This document shows, piece by piece, positions 49,599 to 58,370 of a stretch of 64,000 bases of DNA (positions within the stretch are counted from its first letter, which is position 1; each line of letters starts with the position of its first letter). Source of the DNA: Streptomyces sp. HD (GTDB taxonomy: Bacteria; Actinomycetota; Actinomycetes; Streptomycetales; Streptomycetaceae); NCBI RefSeq assembly GCF_028369295.1, contig NZ_JAQMYP010000023.1, forward strand, positions 91,224 to 155,223, in the 5' to 3' direction. Under the pieces are notes generated by a model that made no database searches, was not told the DNA's origin, and saw only the letters and a program-made list of their open reading frames with translations. The translations under genes were made by a program, and so were the position numbers.

Positions 49599-50324
49599 TC
49601 AGAACGCTGCGTTGAAGATGACCCCGGACAGCACTCCGCCGATCAGCGGTCCCACCACCGGGATCCACGAGTAACTCCAGTCGGAGGTGCCCTTGTTGGG
49701 AATCGGGAGCAGGGAGTGGACGATACGCGGACCCAGGTCACGGGCCGGGTTGATGGCGTATCCGGTGGGACCACCGAGCGACAGACCGATGCCGACCACC
49801 AGGAACGAGACGATCAGAATCGCCGTGCCCGACACGCCCAGGCCCTTGGTCAGACCGAATGCCAGGATGGGCAGCACCAGGGCGATGGTCGCGATGATCT
49901 CGGTCATGAGGTTCGCGACGACATTGCGGATCGTGGGCGCGGTGGAGAAGATCCCGAGCGTCGGCTGAGCGATCTTCTCGTCGGCATTGGCCTGGAACTG
50001 CGCGAAGTAGACCAGCCAGCACAACACGGCACCCAGCATCGCGCCGACCATCTGGCCGGCGATGTAGATGTGGACCTTGTCCCAGTTCCCGGTGTCGATG
50101 GCGATCCCGATCGTCACGGCGGGGTTGAGCTGCCCGCCGGACAGCGGCGCGGCGGTGTACGCGCCGGCCATCACGCCGAATCCCCAGCCGAACGCGATGA
50201 CGACCCAGCCCGCGTCCTTCGCCTTGGAATAGTTGAGTACGACGGCGGCGACCACTCCGGCCCCGAAGAGGATCAGAATCGCGGTACCGATGACCTCACC
50301 GAGGAAGATGTCTCCGTTGCTCAT
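49599..50324 (-). CDS. glpF: glycerol uptake facilitator (aquaglyceroporin)
   Basis: 241 residues with six transmembrane helices and two half-helices bearing the NPA boxes: SGGQLNPAVTIGIAIDTG and TGYAINPARDLGPRIVHSLL. Asp after the second NPAR is the mark of glycerol-conducting channels rather than water-only aquaporins. GDIFLGEVIGTAILILFGAG opens helix 1. TAGGAGCC precedes ATG 50324. It is the first gene of the glpFK unit. Confidence 0.95.
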   Translation of the reverse strand: MSNGDIFLGEVIGTAILILFGAGVVAAVVLNYSKAKDAGWVVIAFGWGFGVMAGAYTAAPLSGGQLNPAVTIGIAIDTGNWDKVHIYIAGQMVGAMLGAVLCWLVYFAQFQANADEKIAQPTLGIFSTAPTIRNVVANLMTEIIATIALVLPILAFGLTKGLGVSGTAILIVSFLVVGIGLSLGGPTGYAINPARDLGPRIVHSLLPIPNKGTSDWSYSWIPVVGPLIGGVLSGVIFNAAF

Positions 50325-50807
50325 GGCGGCTCCTAGGCCCTGGCCGGGACGATCGGCCCCGGTTTCTCCGTGCGGGGTGCGTTTCCCATGGCGACATCAG
50401 CCGAAGGCAGGGAGGGGCCTGCGCCCCGCCCGGCGTCCGTGACGAGCGTGCCGTCGCAGCCGACTCGCCCGTGGGGGAAGGGCCTTGGTCCAGGGCGGAA
50501 CCGCGCGGCGCAGTGCGTGGATACGCCGAGAATGTACGGCGATGTCGACCGACACCGGGAAGTGTTCACCGGCGTCCAAGGGGCGTCAAGGTCGTGGACG
50601 TCAACGGTTGGGGGAGCACTCACGAGTCACGGATATTCGCCGACGCGACTCGTGGCACGCCCGTTCGGGGTGGGACGGACATCGAGGCCCTGCTGAGGAC
50701 GGCAGGCAGGCCAGTTCCTGCTGAACCCGGCGGGGGTCGAAGGCCATGGCTGTTCTTGAGGCCGTGCGGACGCCTTTCGGCCCCGCCGACCTGCTAGGAA
50801 CAGGTTC
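50325..50807. other. 483-bp intergenic region upstream of glpF
   Basis: Upstream region of glpF and downstream of the EAL-CBS-GGDEF gene, both on the minus strand. CACGAGTC (50621-50628) and GACTCGTG (50647-50654) form a perfect 8-bp inverted repeat with an 18-nt spacer; it could be a terminator for the GGDEF gene or a glpF operator. Short open frames on both strands have no Shine-Dalgarno or recognisable content. I see no gene. Confidence 0.45.
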
Positions 50808-52493
50808 TCACCCCTTGCTCGGGTCCGCCACCGCCCACTCGGCGCGGGCGGGCTGCGCCTCCACACCGCGAAGGATCTCGTGCCCGGACAGCCCCGCGCG
50901 GCCGATCACCCAGCTCGCCCCACTGAGCGATTTCGCGGCCTTCTTCAGCGGCGCCAGACAGGCTGCCGCCTGACGGTGGTCCGCCACGCTCCCGAGCTCA
51001 CACACGACCGTGGCCAGGGACAAGGTGACAGGACGCCCGCCCGCCGACCAGGACACGTCCAGCACGGAGGCGGCCAGCGGGCTCAGCCCCTCAGGATCGG
51101 CGAGCACAAGGAAGTCGTCCCCGCCGATGTGGCCCACCCGGGTGCTGCCGGACGCCGCTTGCTGCAGCGCCCGTCCGACCGACCGGATCAGCTCGTCGCC
51201 CGCCGCGAATCCGGCTCCGTCGTTGACCTGCTTGAAGTCGTCCACGTCCAGCCAGCTCAGTGCGAACGTCCGCCCGTCCGCGATTCGCCGGTCCACCTCA
51301 CCGGTGATCGCGTCCGAACCGGGCAGCCGGGTCAGGGGATTGAGCCCGGCCGCCTCCTCGACCTGGGTCTCGGCGAGGGCCCGCACGAGGTCCGCGAGCC
51401 GTACGACACCGACGCACCGGCCGTACCGGTCGACCACGGCCACATCGTCCGACGTGCGGTCCCGGTCGCCGACCGCGACCACGTCCAGTACCTCCCACGC
51501 GGTGGCGTCGACGCCCACGGTGCGCGGCGGGTCTCCGAGCTTCGCCGCGGGCCGGTCGGCGTACAGGGCGTGGCCGTAGCGGCCCGACATCGACAGCAGG
51601 AAGCGGGAGCGATGCACCGACCGCAAGGGGACGCCGTCCGGGTTGACCAACAGCACCCCGGATACGTCGGGCGACCCGGTCAGCAGCGCCCGCACCTGCC
51701 CCGCGGACGCGGTGGCGGGCAGCAGTGCGGCAGGCCGCACGAACTCCAGCACCGACGGTCCCGAGCGGGTCGCCACCGCCAGTCCGGGGGAGCGCGGCGG
51801 AACGTATACCTCCGCCGCGGGCAGCCGAGCCGGCGGAGCGAACAGCTCCCCCTGGGCCAGCTGCGCACCGGCCGACCGCGCGGCCGCGCACTGCAGTTCC
51901 GTCTCCACGCCCTCCACGCACAGCAGCGCCGGCAACTGGTCGCACAGCGTCCGCATCGCCCGCACCGCCGCCGGGCGCAGCAGCATGGACGCGTCGAGCT
52001 TCACCAGGTCCGGCGCCATGTCGGTGAGCAACCGCAACGGCAGGTCCCCGTCGCCGACGCCGTCCGCGCTGATCCGGAAGCCGAGGTCGCGCAGCGAGCC
52101 GATCGCCTCCAACAGCGCCTGCTGAGGCACATGCGTGTACGGCGGACCGACGTCGATCGTCACCTCCCACGGGAGCCGCCCTGCCGCACGCACGGCGTCG
52201 TGCAGCGGTGTGAGCCCGCCGAGGTCGGCGAGGGTACCGGCGAACACGTTGACGTACAGAGGGAGCAACGTCTCCTTGCGAGCCGCCGCGCGGAACGCCA
52301 ACACTGCCAGCCGGCCGTCGAGTTCGGGGTCACGGCGGGCCTCGGCCAGGACGTCGCCGGTCTCCGGGCGGGCGAGTATCTCCAGCCCCGCCACCCCACC
52401 GGTCGTCAGATTGACCACCGGTTGGAAAGCGAAGCGGAGAGTATCCGTCCAGGAGTCCACGGCAGCATGATGGCGCCGCTGGAGCACGCCCAA
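50808..52493 (-). CDS. degenerate EAL - CBS - GGDEF protein
   Basis: 561 residues, cytoplasmic. An EAL-like domain comes first (about 15-230): the motif reads GLEILARP, the metal motif is ISADGVGDGDLPLRLL (DG in place of DD), while VKLD and CVEGVET remain. A CBS pair follows (about 255-375; VGVDATAWEVLDVVAVGDRD, VAVVDRYGRCVGVVRLADLV). A GGDEF-like domain ends the protein: LSWLDVDDFKQVNDGAGFAA and HIGGDDFLVLAD (GGDDF). The order is the reverse of the common GGDEF-EAL. Phosphodiesterase activity is doubtful; it may sense c-di-GMP or adenine nucleotides. The start is uncertain: TTG 52493 or GTG 52487. Confidence 0.82.
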   Translation of the reverse strand: MGVLQRRHHAAVDSWTDTLRFAFQPVVNLTTGGVAGLEILARPETGDVLAEARRDPELDGRLAVLAFRAAARKETLLPLYVNVFAGTLADLGGLTPLHDAVRAAGRLPWEVTIDVGPPYTHVPQQALLEAIGSLRDLGFRISADGVGDGDLPLRLLTDMAPDLVKLDASMLLRPAAVRAMRTLCDQLPALLCVEGVETELQCAAARSAGAQLAQGELFAPPARLPAAEVYVPPRSPGLAVATRSGPSVLEFVRPAALLPATASAGQVRALLTGSPDVSGVLLVNPDGVPLRSVHRSRFLLSMSGRYGHALYADRPAAKLGDPPRTVGVDATAWEVLDVVAVGDRDRTSDDVAVVDRYGRCVGVVRLADLVRALAETQVEEAAGLNPLTRLPGSDAITGEVDRRIADGRTFALSWLDVDDFKQVNDGAGFAAGDELIRSVGRALQQAASGSTRVGHIGGDDFLVLADPEGLSPLAASVLDVSWSAGGRPVTLSLATVVCELGSVADHRQAAACLAPLKKAAKSLSGASWVIGRAGLSGHEILRGVEAQPARAEWAVADPSKG

Positions 52494-52623
52494 GCCCAGT
52501 TCATGAGACGTTCACGCAGGATTCCGGGTTGGTCACACACCGTAGACATGCCTGGCCCGTGCTCGGCCGTACGACGGTGAGGCCACGCCCGCAGGACCGG
52601 CTCCCCGTGCCGAACGAGCCGCC

Positions 52624-53814
52624 TCACCTCACCGCGATCACCGCCGATCCGTGCCCGAACAGACCCTGGTTCGCCGCGATCCCCACGCGTGCCCCGGCGA
52701 CCTGCCGGTCAGCCGCAGCCTCTCTCAACTGCCAGGTCAGCTCGCAGACTTGGGCGATCGCCTGAGCTGGGACCGCCTCTCCGAAGGAGGCCAGCCCGCC
52801 GCTCGTGTTGACGGGTATGCGGCCGCCCAGCCCCGTCGCGCCCTCCCGTAGCAGCTTCGCGGCCTCTCCCTCGCCGCACAGCCCCAGATCCTCGTACCAC
52901 TGCAACTCCAGCGCGGTGGACAGGTCGTAGACCTCTGCGAAGGACAGTTCCTCCGGGCCGATGCCCGCCTCCTCGTAGGCCGCCCGCGCGATCGATTCCC
53001 GGAACGTATCGGCCGCCGGTTGCGCCGCCACTGCGGAGTCCGTCGCGATATCGGGCAGATCCAGGACCGTGTTGGGATAGCGGGGCGTCACGGTGGACAC
53101 CGCCCGGATGCGCACCGGATCCGGGGCCCCGTGCCGACGCGCGAAATCCATGCCCGCCAGAACCAGCGCGGCGCCTCCGTCCGAGGTGGCGCAGATGTCG
53201 AGCAGCCGCAGGGGATCGGCGACCACGGCGGATGCGGCGACCTCCTCGGCGGTGACCCGCTTGCGGTAGCGCGCGTGGGGATTCAACGCCCCCAGAGCGG
53301 CGTTCTTCACTTTGACCTGTGCGAAGTCCTCCAGGGTGTCCCCGTGCAGTGCCATCCGCCGACGCGCGTACAGCCCGAAGTACGTCGGATTGGTCGCTCC
53401 GAGGACTCGGAAACGCAGCCAGTCCGGATCGTCCGGCCGGTCGCCGCCGGCGGGCCGGAAGAACCCCTTGGGAGCGGCATCGGCGCCCACCACGAGTACC
53501 ACGTCCGCCAGCCCCGAAAGTATCTGCGCCCGCGCGGTGTTGACCGCCTGCGCGCCGGACGCGCACGCCGCGTACACGCTCGTGACCCGGGCACCCTGCC
53601 AGCCCAGCGCCTTCGCGAACGTGGCCCCTGCGACATATCCCGGATAGCCGCCCCGCACCGTGTCCGCACCGACGATCGACCCGATGTCCCGCCACTCCAG
53701 TCCCGCATCGGCGAGCGCCGTACGGGCCGCCACCGCCCCGTACTCGACGAAGCTGCGTCCCCACTTGCCCCAGGGATGCATGCCCACGCCGAGTACCGCC
53801 ACCTCTTCCGTCAT
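52624..53814 (-). CDS. thiolase-like / Ltp2-type lipid-transfer protein
   Basis: 396 residues of the thiolase fold, SCP-x/Ltp2 branch. The nucleophilic-Cys loop VYAACASGAQAVNTARAQIL is kept, but the usual GHP near the C-terminus is replaced by NTSGGLASFGEAVPAQAIAQ and the second catalytic Cys loop is ANQGLFGHGSAVIAVR, with no Cys. This suggests a retro-aldolase-like or non-thiolytic function, as in Ltp2 proteins, which also need a DUF35 partner. ATG 53814 overlaps the DUF35 stop by ATGA. Confidence 0.85.
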   Translation of the reverse strand: MTEEVAVLGVGMHPWGKWGRSFVEYGAVAARTALADAGLEWRDIGSIVGADTVRGGYPGYVAGATFAKALGWQGARVTSVYAACASGAQAVNTARAQILSGLADVVLVVGADAAPKGFFRPAGGDRPDDPDWLRFRVLGATNPTYFGLYARRRMALHGDTLEDFAQVKVKNAALGALNPHARYRKRVTAEEVAASAVVADPLRLLDICATSDGGAALVLAGMDFARRHGAPDPVRIRAVSTVTPRYPNTVLDLPDIATDSAVAAQPAADTFRESIARAAYEEAGIGPEELSFAEVYDLSTALELQWYEDLGLCGEGEAAKLLREGATGLGGRIPVNTSGGLASFGEAVPAQAIAQVCELTWQLREAAADRQVAGARVGIAANQGLFGHGSAVIAVR

Positions 53815-54257
53815 GCCGCCACCCCCGTCGGTCGCCACTGCCAGGTCGTCCAGATCGTCTCCGCGTCCTCATGGAGCACGCCGGGAACGACCTCCACCTC
53901 CATGCCCACCGCCAGATCGGCGACGGTGATCCCGGGAGCCGCCTGCCCCAGCACCACGAGGCACTCAGCGGGCAGCTCCACAGCGATCAACGTGTGCGGC
54001 TCCCAAGGAAGTTCCGGATCGGTCACATAGGGTGACGGAGGTCGGTACCGGCTGTCCGTGTACGACCAGACGCGCCCGCACCGCGAGAGCGGCACCTCCT
54101 CCAGGTTGCCGCCCGGACAGTCCGGATTCCGGCAGTGCGCGTCCTCGCGGGGAAAGAACACCGAGGTGCAGACCGAGCAACGAGTGCCGAGGAGCCGGAA
54201 GTCGTCCCCTTCGCCGGTGAACCACCCTGCGACGACAGGTGTGCGCGTACGTGGCAT
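53811..54257 (-). CDS. DUF35 OB-fold / zinc-ribbon acyl-CoA-associated protein
   Basis: 148 residues. The rubredoxin-like zinc ribbon is LLGTRCSVCTSVFFPREDAH followed by CRNPDC (two Cys pairs), and the OB-fold is C-terminal (GRVWSYTDSRYRPPSPYV, LIAVELPAECLVVLGQAAPG, GMEVEVVPGVL). DUF35 proteins form complexes with thiolase-like enzymes, and this gene is coupled to one. ATG 54257 has AGGAGGGGCT directly before it, and the CTGACG-N3-CGTCAG operator lies 21 nt upstream. Confidence 0.9.
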   Translation of the reverse strand: MPRTRTPVVAGWFTGEGDDFRLLGTRCSVCTSVFFPREDAHCRNPDCPGGNLEEVPLSRCGRVWSYTDSRYRPPSPYVTDPELPWEPHTLIAVELPAECLVVLGQAAPGITVADLAVGMEVEVVPGVLHEDAETIWTTWQWRPTGVAA

Positions 54258-54278
54258 AGCCCCTCCTGGCAACCAAAA

Positions 54279-54295
54279 TCTGACGGGACGTCAGA
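54279..54295. promoter_or_regulatory. TetR-type operator TCTGACG-N3-CGTCAGA
   Basis: A perfect 7-3-7 inverted repeat upstream of the DUF35/thiolase-like operon. Its core is identical to the repeat at 3698-3712, suggesting one TetR-family repressor for both acyl-metabolism loci. Confidence 0.6.
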
Positions 54296-54395
54296 AGTGT
54301 GTCACGGGCAGCCGGAAAGCGGCAGGACGGCCTTACGGGTCGACTGCATCCGATCGCTTCCTCGACGGAACCAATTCCTGATAGATGCAGGAGAC

Positions 54396-55202
54396 ATGAC
54401 ACGACTCTCGATCGCGCTGCGAGGACTGGTCACCACGCTCGCCACGATGCTGGCCGTCACCGCCGCCCCCGCGACCGCCCAGGCGAGGACCGAGCCCAGA
54501 GCGCCGAAAGACTTCGTGGCGCTGAGAACCGTGGATCCCACCATCATCGAGGAGATGCGGTACTTCACCCCGCACAACTTCGTGGGGGAGCGCATCGACG
54601 GCTACCGACAGCCCCTCTGCATCCTCACCCGACCCGCCGCCCACGCCCTCCACAAGGCCCAGCAGCAGCTGCTGCGCAAGGGCTACACGCTCAAGGTGTA
54701 CGACTGCTACCGGCCGCAGCGCGCCGTCGACCACTTCGTCCGCTGGGCCGAGGACCTCGACGACGAAGCCATGAAGGAGGAGTTCTACCCGAACGTCGAC
54801 AAGACCCGTCTGTTCGTGGACGGTTACATCGCGGAGAAATCCGGCCACAGCCGCGGCTCGACCATGGACCTGACGATCGTCCGGCTGCCGGCGAAGCCCA
54901 CCAGGCCCTACGTGCCAGGACAGCCCCTCGTGCCCTGCTACGCACCGCAGAGCGAACGCTTCCCCGACAACTCCGTCGACATGGGCACCGGCTACGACTG
55001 CTTCGACACCCTCTCGCACACCCTCGACCCGCGCATCCAGGGCGAACAGCGTGCCAACCGGCTGTTGCTCAAAGGCACCCTCGAAGCCCTCGGATTCGTC
55101 AACCTCGCCGAGGAATGGTGGCACTACACGTACAAGCCGGAGTCCTATCCGGACACCTACTTCGACTTCCCCGTGTCCTGGAAATCCCTGACCAGGCAGT
55201 AG
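54396..55202 (+). CDS. secreted VanX-type D-Ala-D-Ala dipeptidase
   Basis: 268 residues. The signal peptide is residues 1-30 (LRGLVTTLATMLAVTAAPAT, cleavage near AQA). The peptidase M15D domain has the zinc motifs SGHSRGSTMDLTIVRL (His and Asp ligands) and LAEEWWHYTYKP (Glu-x-Trp-His: catalytic Glu and third ligand), with YDCYRPQRAVDHFVRWAEDL before them. The mature enzyme should cleave D,D-dipeptides outside the membrane. There are no vanH or vanA genes nearby, so a role in cell-wall turnover is more likely than resistance. AGGAG precedes ATG 54396. Confidence 0.92.
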   Translation: MTRLSIALRGLVTTLATMLAVTAAPATAQARTEPRAPKDFVALRTVDPTIIEEMRYFTPHNFVGERIDGYRQPLCILTRPAAHALHKAQQQLLRKGYTLKVYDCYRPQRAVDHFVRWAEDLDDEAMKEEFYPNVDKTRLFVDGYIAEKSGHSRGSTMDLTIVRLPAKPTRPYVPGQPLVPCYAPQSERFPDNSVDMGTGYDCFDTLSHTLDPRIQGEQRANRLLLKGTLEALGFVNLAEEWWHYTYKPESYPDTYFDFPVSWKSLTRQ

Positions 55203-55252
55203 TGACCGGCCCCCGGAAGACGCCCTTCCACTGATCGGATACAGTCCGCCGC

Positions 55253-55789
55253 GTGTCCGAATCTCAGTACTCCGTTCCCAACTCCGCAGCGGACTCCCAC
55301 TGTTCGACCTGCGGCGCGCCCTACGGAGAGGGCGTCTCCGGCTGGCCGCGCACCTGCCCGGTGTGCGGCGCCGTGGCCTACCGCAACCCGCTGCCGGTAG
55401 CGATCGCGCTCCAGCCCGTGTACGACACTAAGGGCACCGCCCTTGTGGTCATCACCCGAACCGTGGCCCCCGCGCGCGGGGGCATCGCCCTGCCCGGCGG
55501 CTACATCGACGACCGCGAGGACTGGCGCCAGGCCGTCGTCCGCGAACTCAAGGAAGAGACCGGCATCGACGCGGCCGGCCGCGACGTACGTCTCGTCGAC
55601 GCGATGAGCTCCCCCGATGGGCACCTGCTGCTGTTCGGCCTCCTCCCGGAACGCCCCGTCGACCGCCTGCCGCCGTCGGCCGCCACGAACGAGACCGAGG
55701 GCTGGCATCTCCTGCGCAGGCCGGAGGAGCTCGCCTTCCCGCTGCACACACTGGCCGTACGGGCGTTCTTCGAGGGCCGTTACATCTGA
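55253..55789 (+). CDS. NUDIX hydrolase with zinc ribbon
   Basis: 178 residues. An N-terminal zinc ribbon (CSTCGAPYGEGV, RTCPVCGAVAYRNP) is followed by a NUDIX domain. The NUDIX box runs GGYIDDREDWRQAVVRELKE and ends ETGI, with all Glu residues of GX5EX7REUXEEXGU present. NAD-, ADP-ribose- or nucleotide-type diphosphates are possible substrates. GTG 55253 begins the frame, 50 bp after the dipeptidase. Its stop is 2 bp from the convergent GH31 stop. Confidence 0.92.
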   Translation: MSESQYSVPNSAADSHCSTCGAPYGEGVSGWPRTCPVCGAVAYRNPLPVAIALQPVYDTKGTALVVITRTVAPARGGIALPGGYIDDREDWRQAVVRELKEETGIDAAGRDVRLVDAMSSPDGHLLLFGLLPERPVDRLPPSAATNETEGWHLLRRPEELAFPLHTLAVRAFFEGRYI

Positions 55790-55791
55790 CC

Positions 55792-58158
55792 TCAACGCTC
55801 GCCGAGCCCTCGGACGCGCACCGGACGAGGGGACGGGATCACACCGTCCTCGTGCTCCAGCTCGACGACAGGCTTGCGGCCTTCCCAGCGGGTGAGGTAG
55901 CGCTCTATCTCCGGCTCGTCCCAACCGTCGCCCGTGTCCGGCACCACCAGTCCGCCCCCGGTACGTCCGGGGGCGGGCGCCCACACCTCCAATTCCAGCC
56001 CGCCGTCGTCCCCACGTACGGGGACGACGGCGCCCGAGCGCGCCAGCACCGGGACACGCGACAGGGGCGCGTCGATGAGCACCAGCCCCGGCCCTTCGTA
56101 CGCCCGCTCAGTCGCCGTGTCGTACCAGCGCCCCCGCGGCAACTGCACCGCACGCCGGTCAGCTCCTGGATCCAGCACCGGCGCCACCAGCAGCGAGTCG
56201 CCCAGCAGAAACGCATCCTCGCAATCGCGCAGCGCGCGCTCCTCGGGCGCCGACCACCACAGCGGACGCACATACGGCGCGCCTGTCCGCCGGGCCAGAT
56301 GCGCCAGCGTCACGAAGTACGGCAGCAGCCTCCGTCGCTCGACGAGCGCCACGCGCGCGTGCTCCAGCACCTCGGGACCGAACTCCCATGGCTCCCTGCG
56401 CCCCGCCCGCAGGCTCGCATGCGTACGGAACAGCGGCAGATACGCCGCCAACTGCAACCACCGCAGATACAGCTCCGGCGAAGGACTCCCGTCGAACCCG
56501 CCCACGTCCGGCCCCGAGTAGGGCACCCCGCACAGCCCGAGACCCATGACCAGCGACAACGACGCCCGCAGCCCGGGCCAGCCCGTGGCCACGTCGCCGG
56601 ACCAGGTGCCCCCGTAACGCTGCATGCCGGCCCATCCGGACCGCGAGAACACGAAGGGCCGCCCCTCGGGCGTCAGCGCGCGTACCCCCTCATAGCCCGC
56701 CCTGGCCATGCACAGGCCGTAGACGTTGTGCGCCTCCTGATGGTCACCGCCTCGCCCCTCCAGGGAGTGCCGGGCCGAACGAGGCAGTGTCGACTCCCCG
56801 AAGGCCGCGAACGAGGTCGGCTCGTTCATGTCGTGCCAGAAACCCGAGAAGCCCTGCGCCAGCCGCTCCTCGTAGAGCCCACCCCACCAGTGCCGCACGC
56901 GCGCGTGCGTGAAGTCCGGGAAGACCGCCTCCCCGGGCCAGACCACGCCTCGCACGACCTGCCCCGAGGTGTCCCTGACGAACGCGTCCTCGACCGTCCC
57001 GCTGTCGTACACGGCATTGCCCGGCGCGGCCTTGACCGCCGGGTCGACGATCGAGACCAGGTGGATTCCGTCCCTCCGCAAGTCCTCGGCCAGCTGCGGC
57101 AGTTTGGGAAAGCCCTCATGGTCGACCGTGAACACCTGATGCTCGTCGTAGTGGTCGATGTCCAGATGGATCGCGTCCAACGGCAGATCCCGATCCTGGT
57201 AACCAGAAACGATCCGCCGTACCTCCTGCTCGCTGCCGAAGCCCCACCGCGCGTGATGGTGGCCCAACGCCCACGCCGGCGGCAGCGCGGCCGCACCGGT
57301 GAGGGAGGCCCACACGAGCAGTACGCGCGCGGGAGTGCCCACCATCACCCAGCAGCGCAACGGACCCCCGTCCATCCGCAGTTCGCTGCTCCCCGCGTGG
57401 TCGTGCCCGGAGCCGGCGCCCTCCTCGCCCTCCCGCAGCGTCACCGTGCCGTCCCACGAAGTGTCGTGGAACACCAGGTGCGTGGCCGCGTCGGCCACCA
57501 CCAGCTGCACCGGCATGGTGATGTACAACGGGTCGTCGCCCGGGCCGAACGCACGGCCCGGGTCGGTGTTCCACAACCGGTACGTCCCGTTCTTCAGCCG
57601 GGGCCCCGCTGCCCGTCCGCCCAGCCCGAAGAACCGGGCGTCCGCGGCCACCTCCGACCGCTGCATCCAGCGCGCCGCCCCACCGCCGACCGGCTCCCAC
57701 CAACGCGGTGGCAGGTCACGGCGCAGTGTCAAACCACCCGGCGTCTGCACCTCCACCGCACCGTGCCGCGAGATGACGACCGTCACCCGCTCGGCCACGA
57801 CCCGCCAGCCACCGTCCTTGTCGGGCTCCAGCACGGCCCGGGGATCCGGTTCCGGACACCGGCCCGCGAGCGCGTACGACGGCTCGGGAGCGGCCCCGTC
57901 CCACCCCCAGAAGACGGCTCCGTTCACGGTGACGACGATGCGTAGTTCCGACCGGCTGAACCGGATGACACCGCCGCCCGGACCGGGCTCCACCTCCTGC
58001 ACCGGCCCGGGCACCCGAGCACGCTCGGCACCCCGGGGCGGCAGCCCCGCGGCGTCGGCGCGCTTCCTGCGCCACGCCGCTCGTACGGTACGCAACCCCT
58101 GGGCCGCTCCCACAGAACCGACCGCCTTCATCGAACGCACCAGGTCACGACCGTCCAT
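55792..58158 (-). CDS. GH31 alpha-glycosidase
   Basis: 788 residues, glycoside hydrolase family 31. The N-terminal beta-sandwich (60-260) precedes a TIM barrel with LDAIHLDIDHYDEHQVFTVD, the nucleophile motif FSGFWHDMNEPTSFAAFGES, the acid/base motif GGTWSGDVATGWPGLRASLS and VPYSGPDVGGFDGSPSPELY. The C-terminal beta domains follow. No signal peptide, so it is cytoplasmic. It most resembles alpha-glucosidases; linkage cannot be told. ATG 58158 is followed by a basic leader (AAWRRKRADAAGLPP). Confidence 0.92.
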   Translation of the reverse strand: MDGRDLVRSMKAVGSVGAAQGLRTVRAAWRRKRADAAGLPPRGAERARVPGPVQEVEPGPGGGVIRFSRSELRIVVTVNGAVFWGWDGAAPEPSYALAGRCPEPDPRAVLEPDKDGGWRVVAERVTVVISRHGAVEVQTPGGLTLRRDLPPRWWEPVGGGAARWMQRSEVAADARFFGLGGRAAGPRLKNGTYRLWNTDPGRAFGPGDDPLYITMPVQLVVADAATHLVFHDTSWDGTVTLREGEEGAGSGHDHAGSSELRMDGGPLRCWVMVGTPARVLLVWASLTGAAALPPAWALGHHHARWGFGSEQEVRRIVSGYQDRDLPLDAIHLDIDHYDEHQVFTVDHEGFPKLPQLAEDLRRDGIHLVSIVDPAVKAAPGNAVYDSGTVEDAFVRDTSGQVVRGVVWPGEAVFPDFTHARVRHWWGGLYEERLAQGFSGFWHDMNEPTSFAAFGESTLPRSARHSLEGRGGDHQEAHNVYGLCMARAGYEGVRALTPEGRPFVFSRSGWAGMQRYGGTWSGDVATGWPGLRASLSLVMGLGLCGVPYSGPDVGGFDGSPSPELYLRWLQLAAYLPLFRTHASLRAGRREPWEFGPEVLEHARVALVERRRLLPYFVTLAHLARRTGAPYVRPLWWSAPEERALRDCEDAFLLGDSLLVAPVLDPGADRRAVQLPRGRWYDTATERAYEGPGLVLIDAPLSRVPVLARSGAVVPVRGDDGGLELEVWAPAPGRTGGGLVVPDTGDGWDEPEIERYLTRWEGRKPVVELEHEDGVIPSPRPVRVRGLGER

Positions 58159-58370
58159 GCTGCTCAGCCTGCCATTCAGCGCCCCACACGCGTGTGCCGT
58201 TCAACTGCCGTTCACCCGTGCCTGGACCACATCTTCACGACACGGACTATGTGGGGCGCACCCTGGTGCAGAAGTCGATCACATGGCATCGTCCGTGTCA
58301 TCCGCGTCACGCGCACACCCCCGCCGTGCGCGGAAGACGCACACGACGCGCACAGTCCGGGAGCCGCCCC

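Noticed and set aside
54396..55202. Vancomycin-resistance vanX
   Set aside because: It is secreted and no vanH, vanA or vanRS genes accompany it; cell-wall peptide turnover is more likely.
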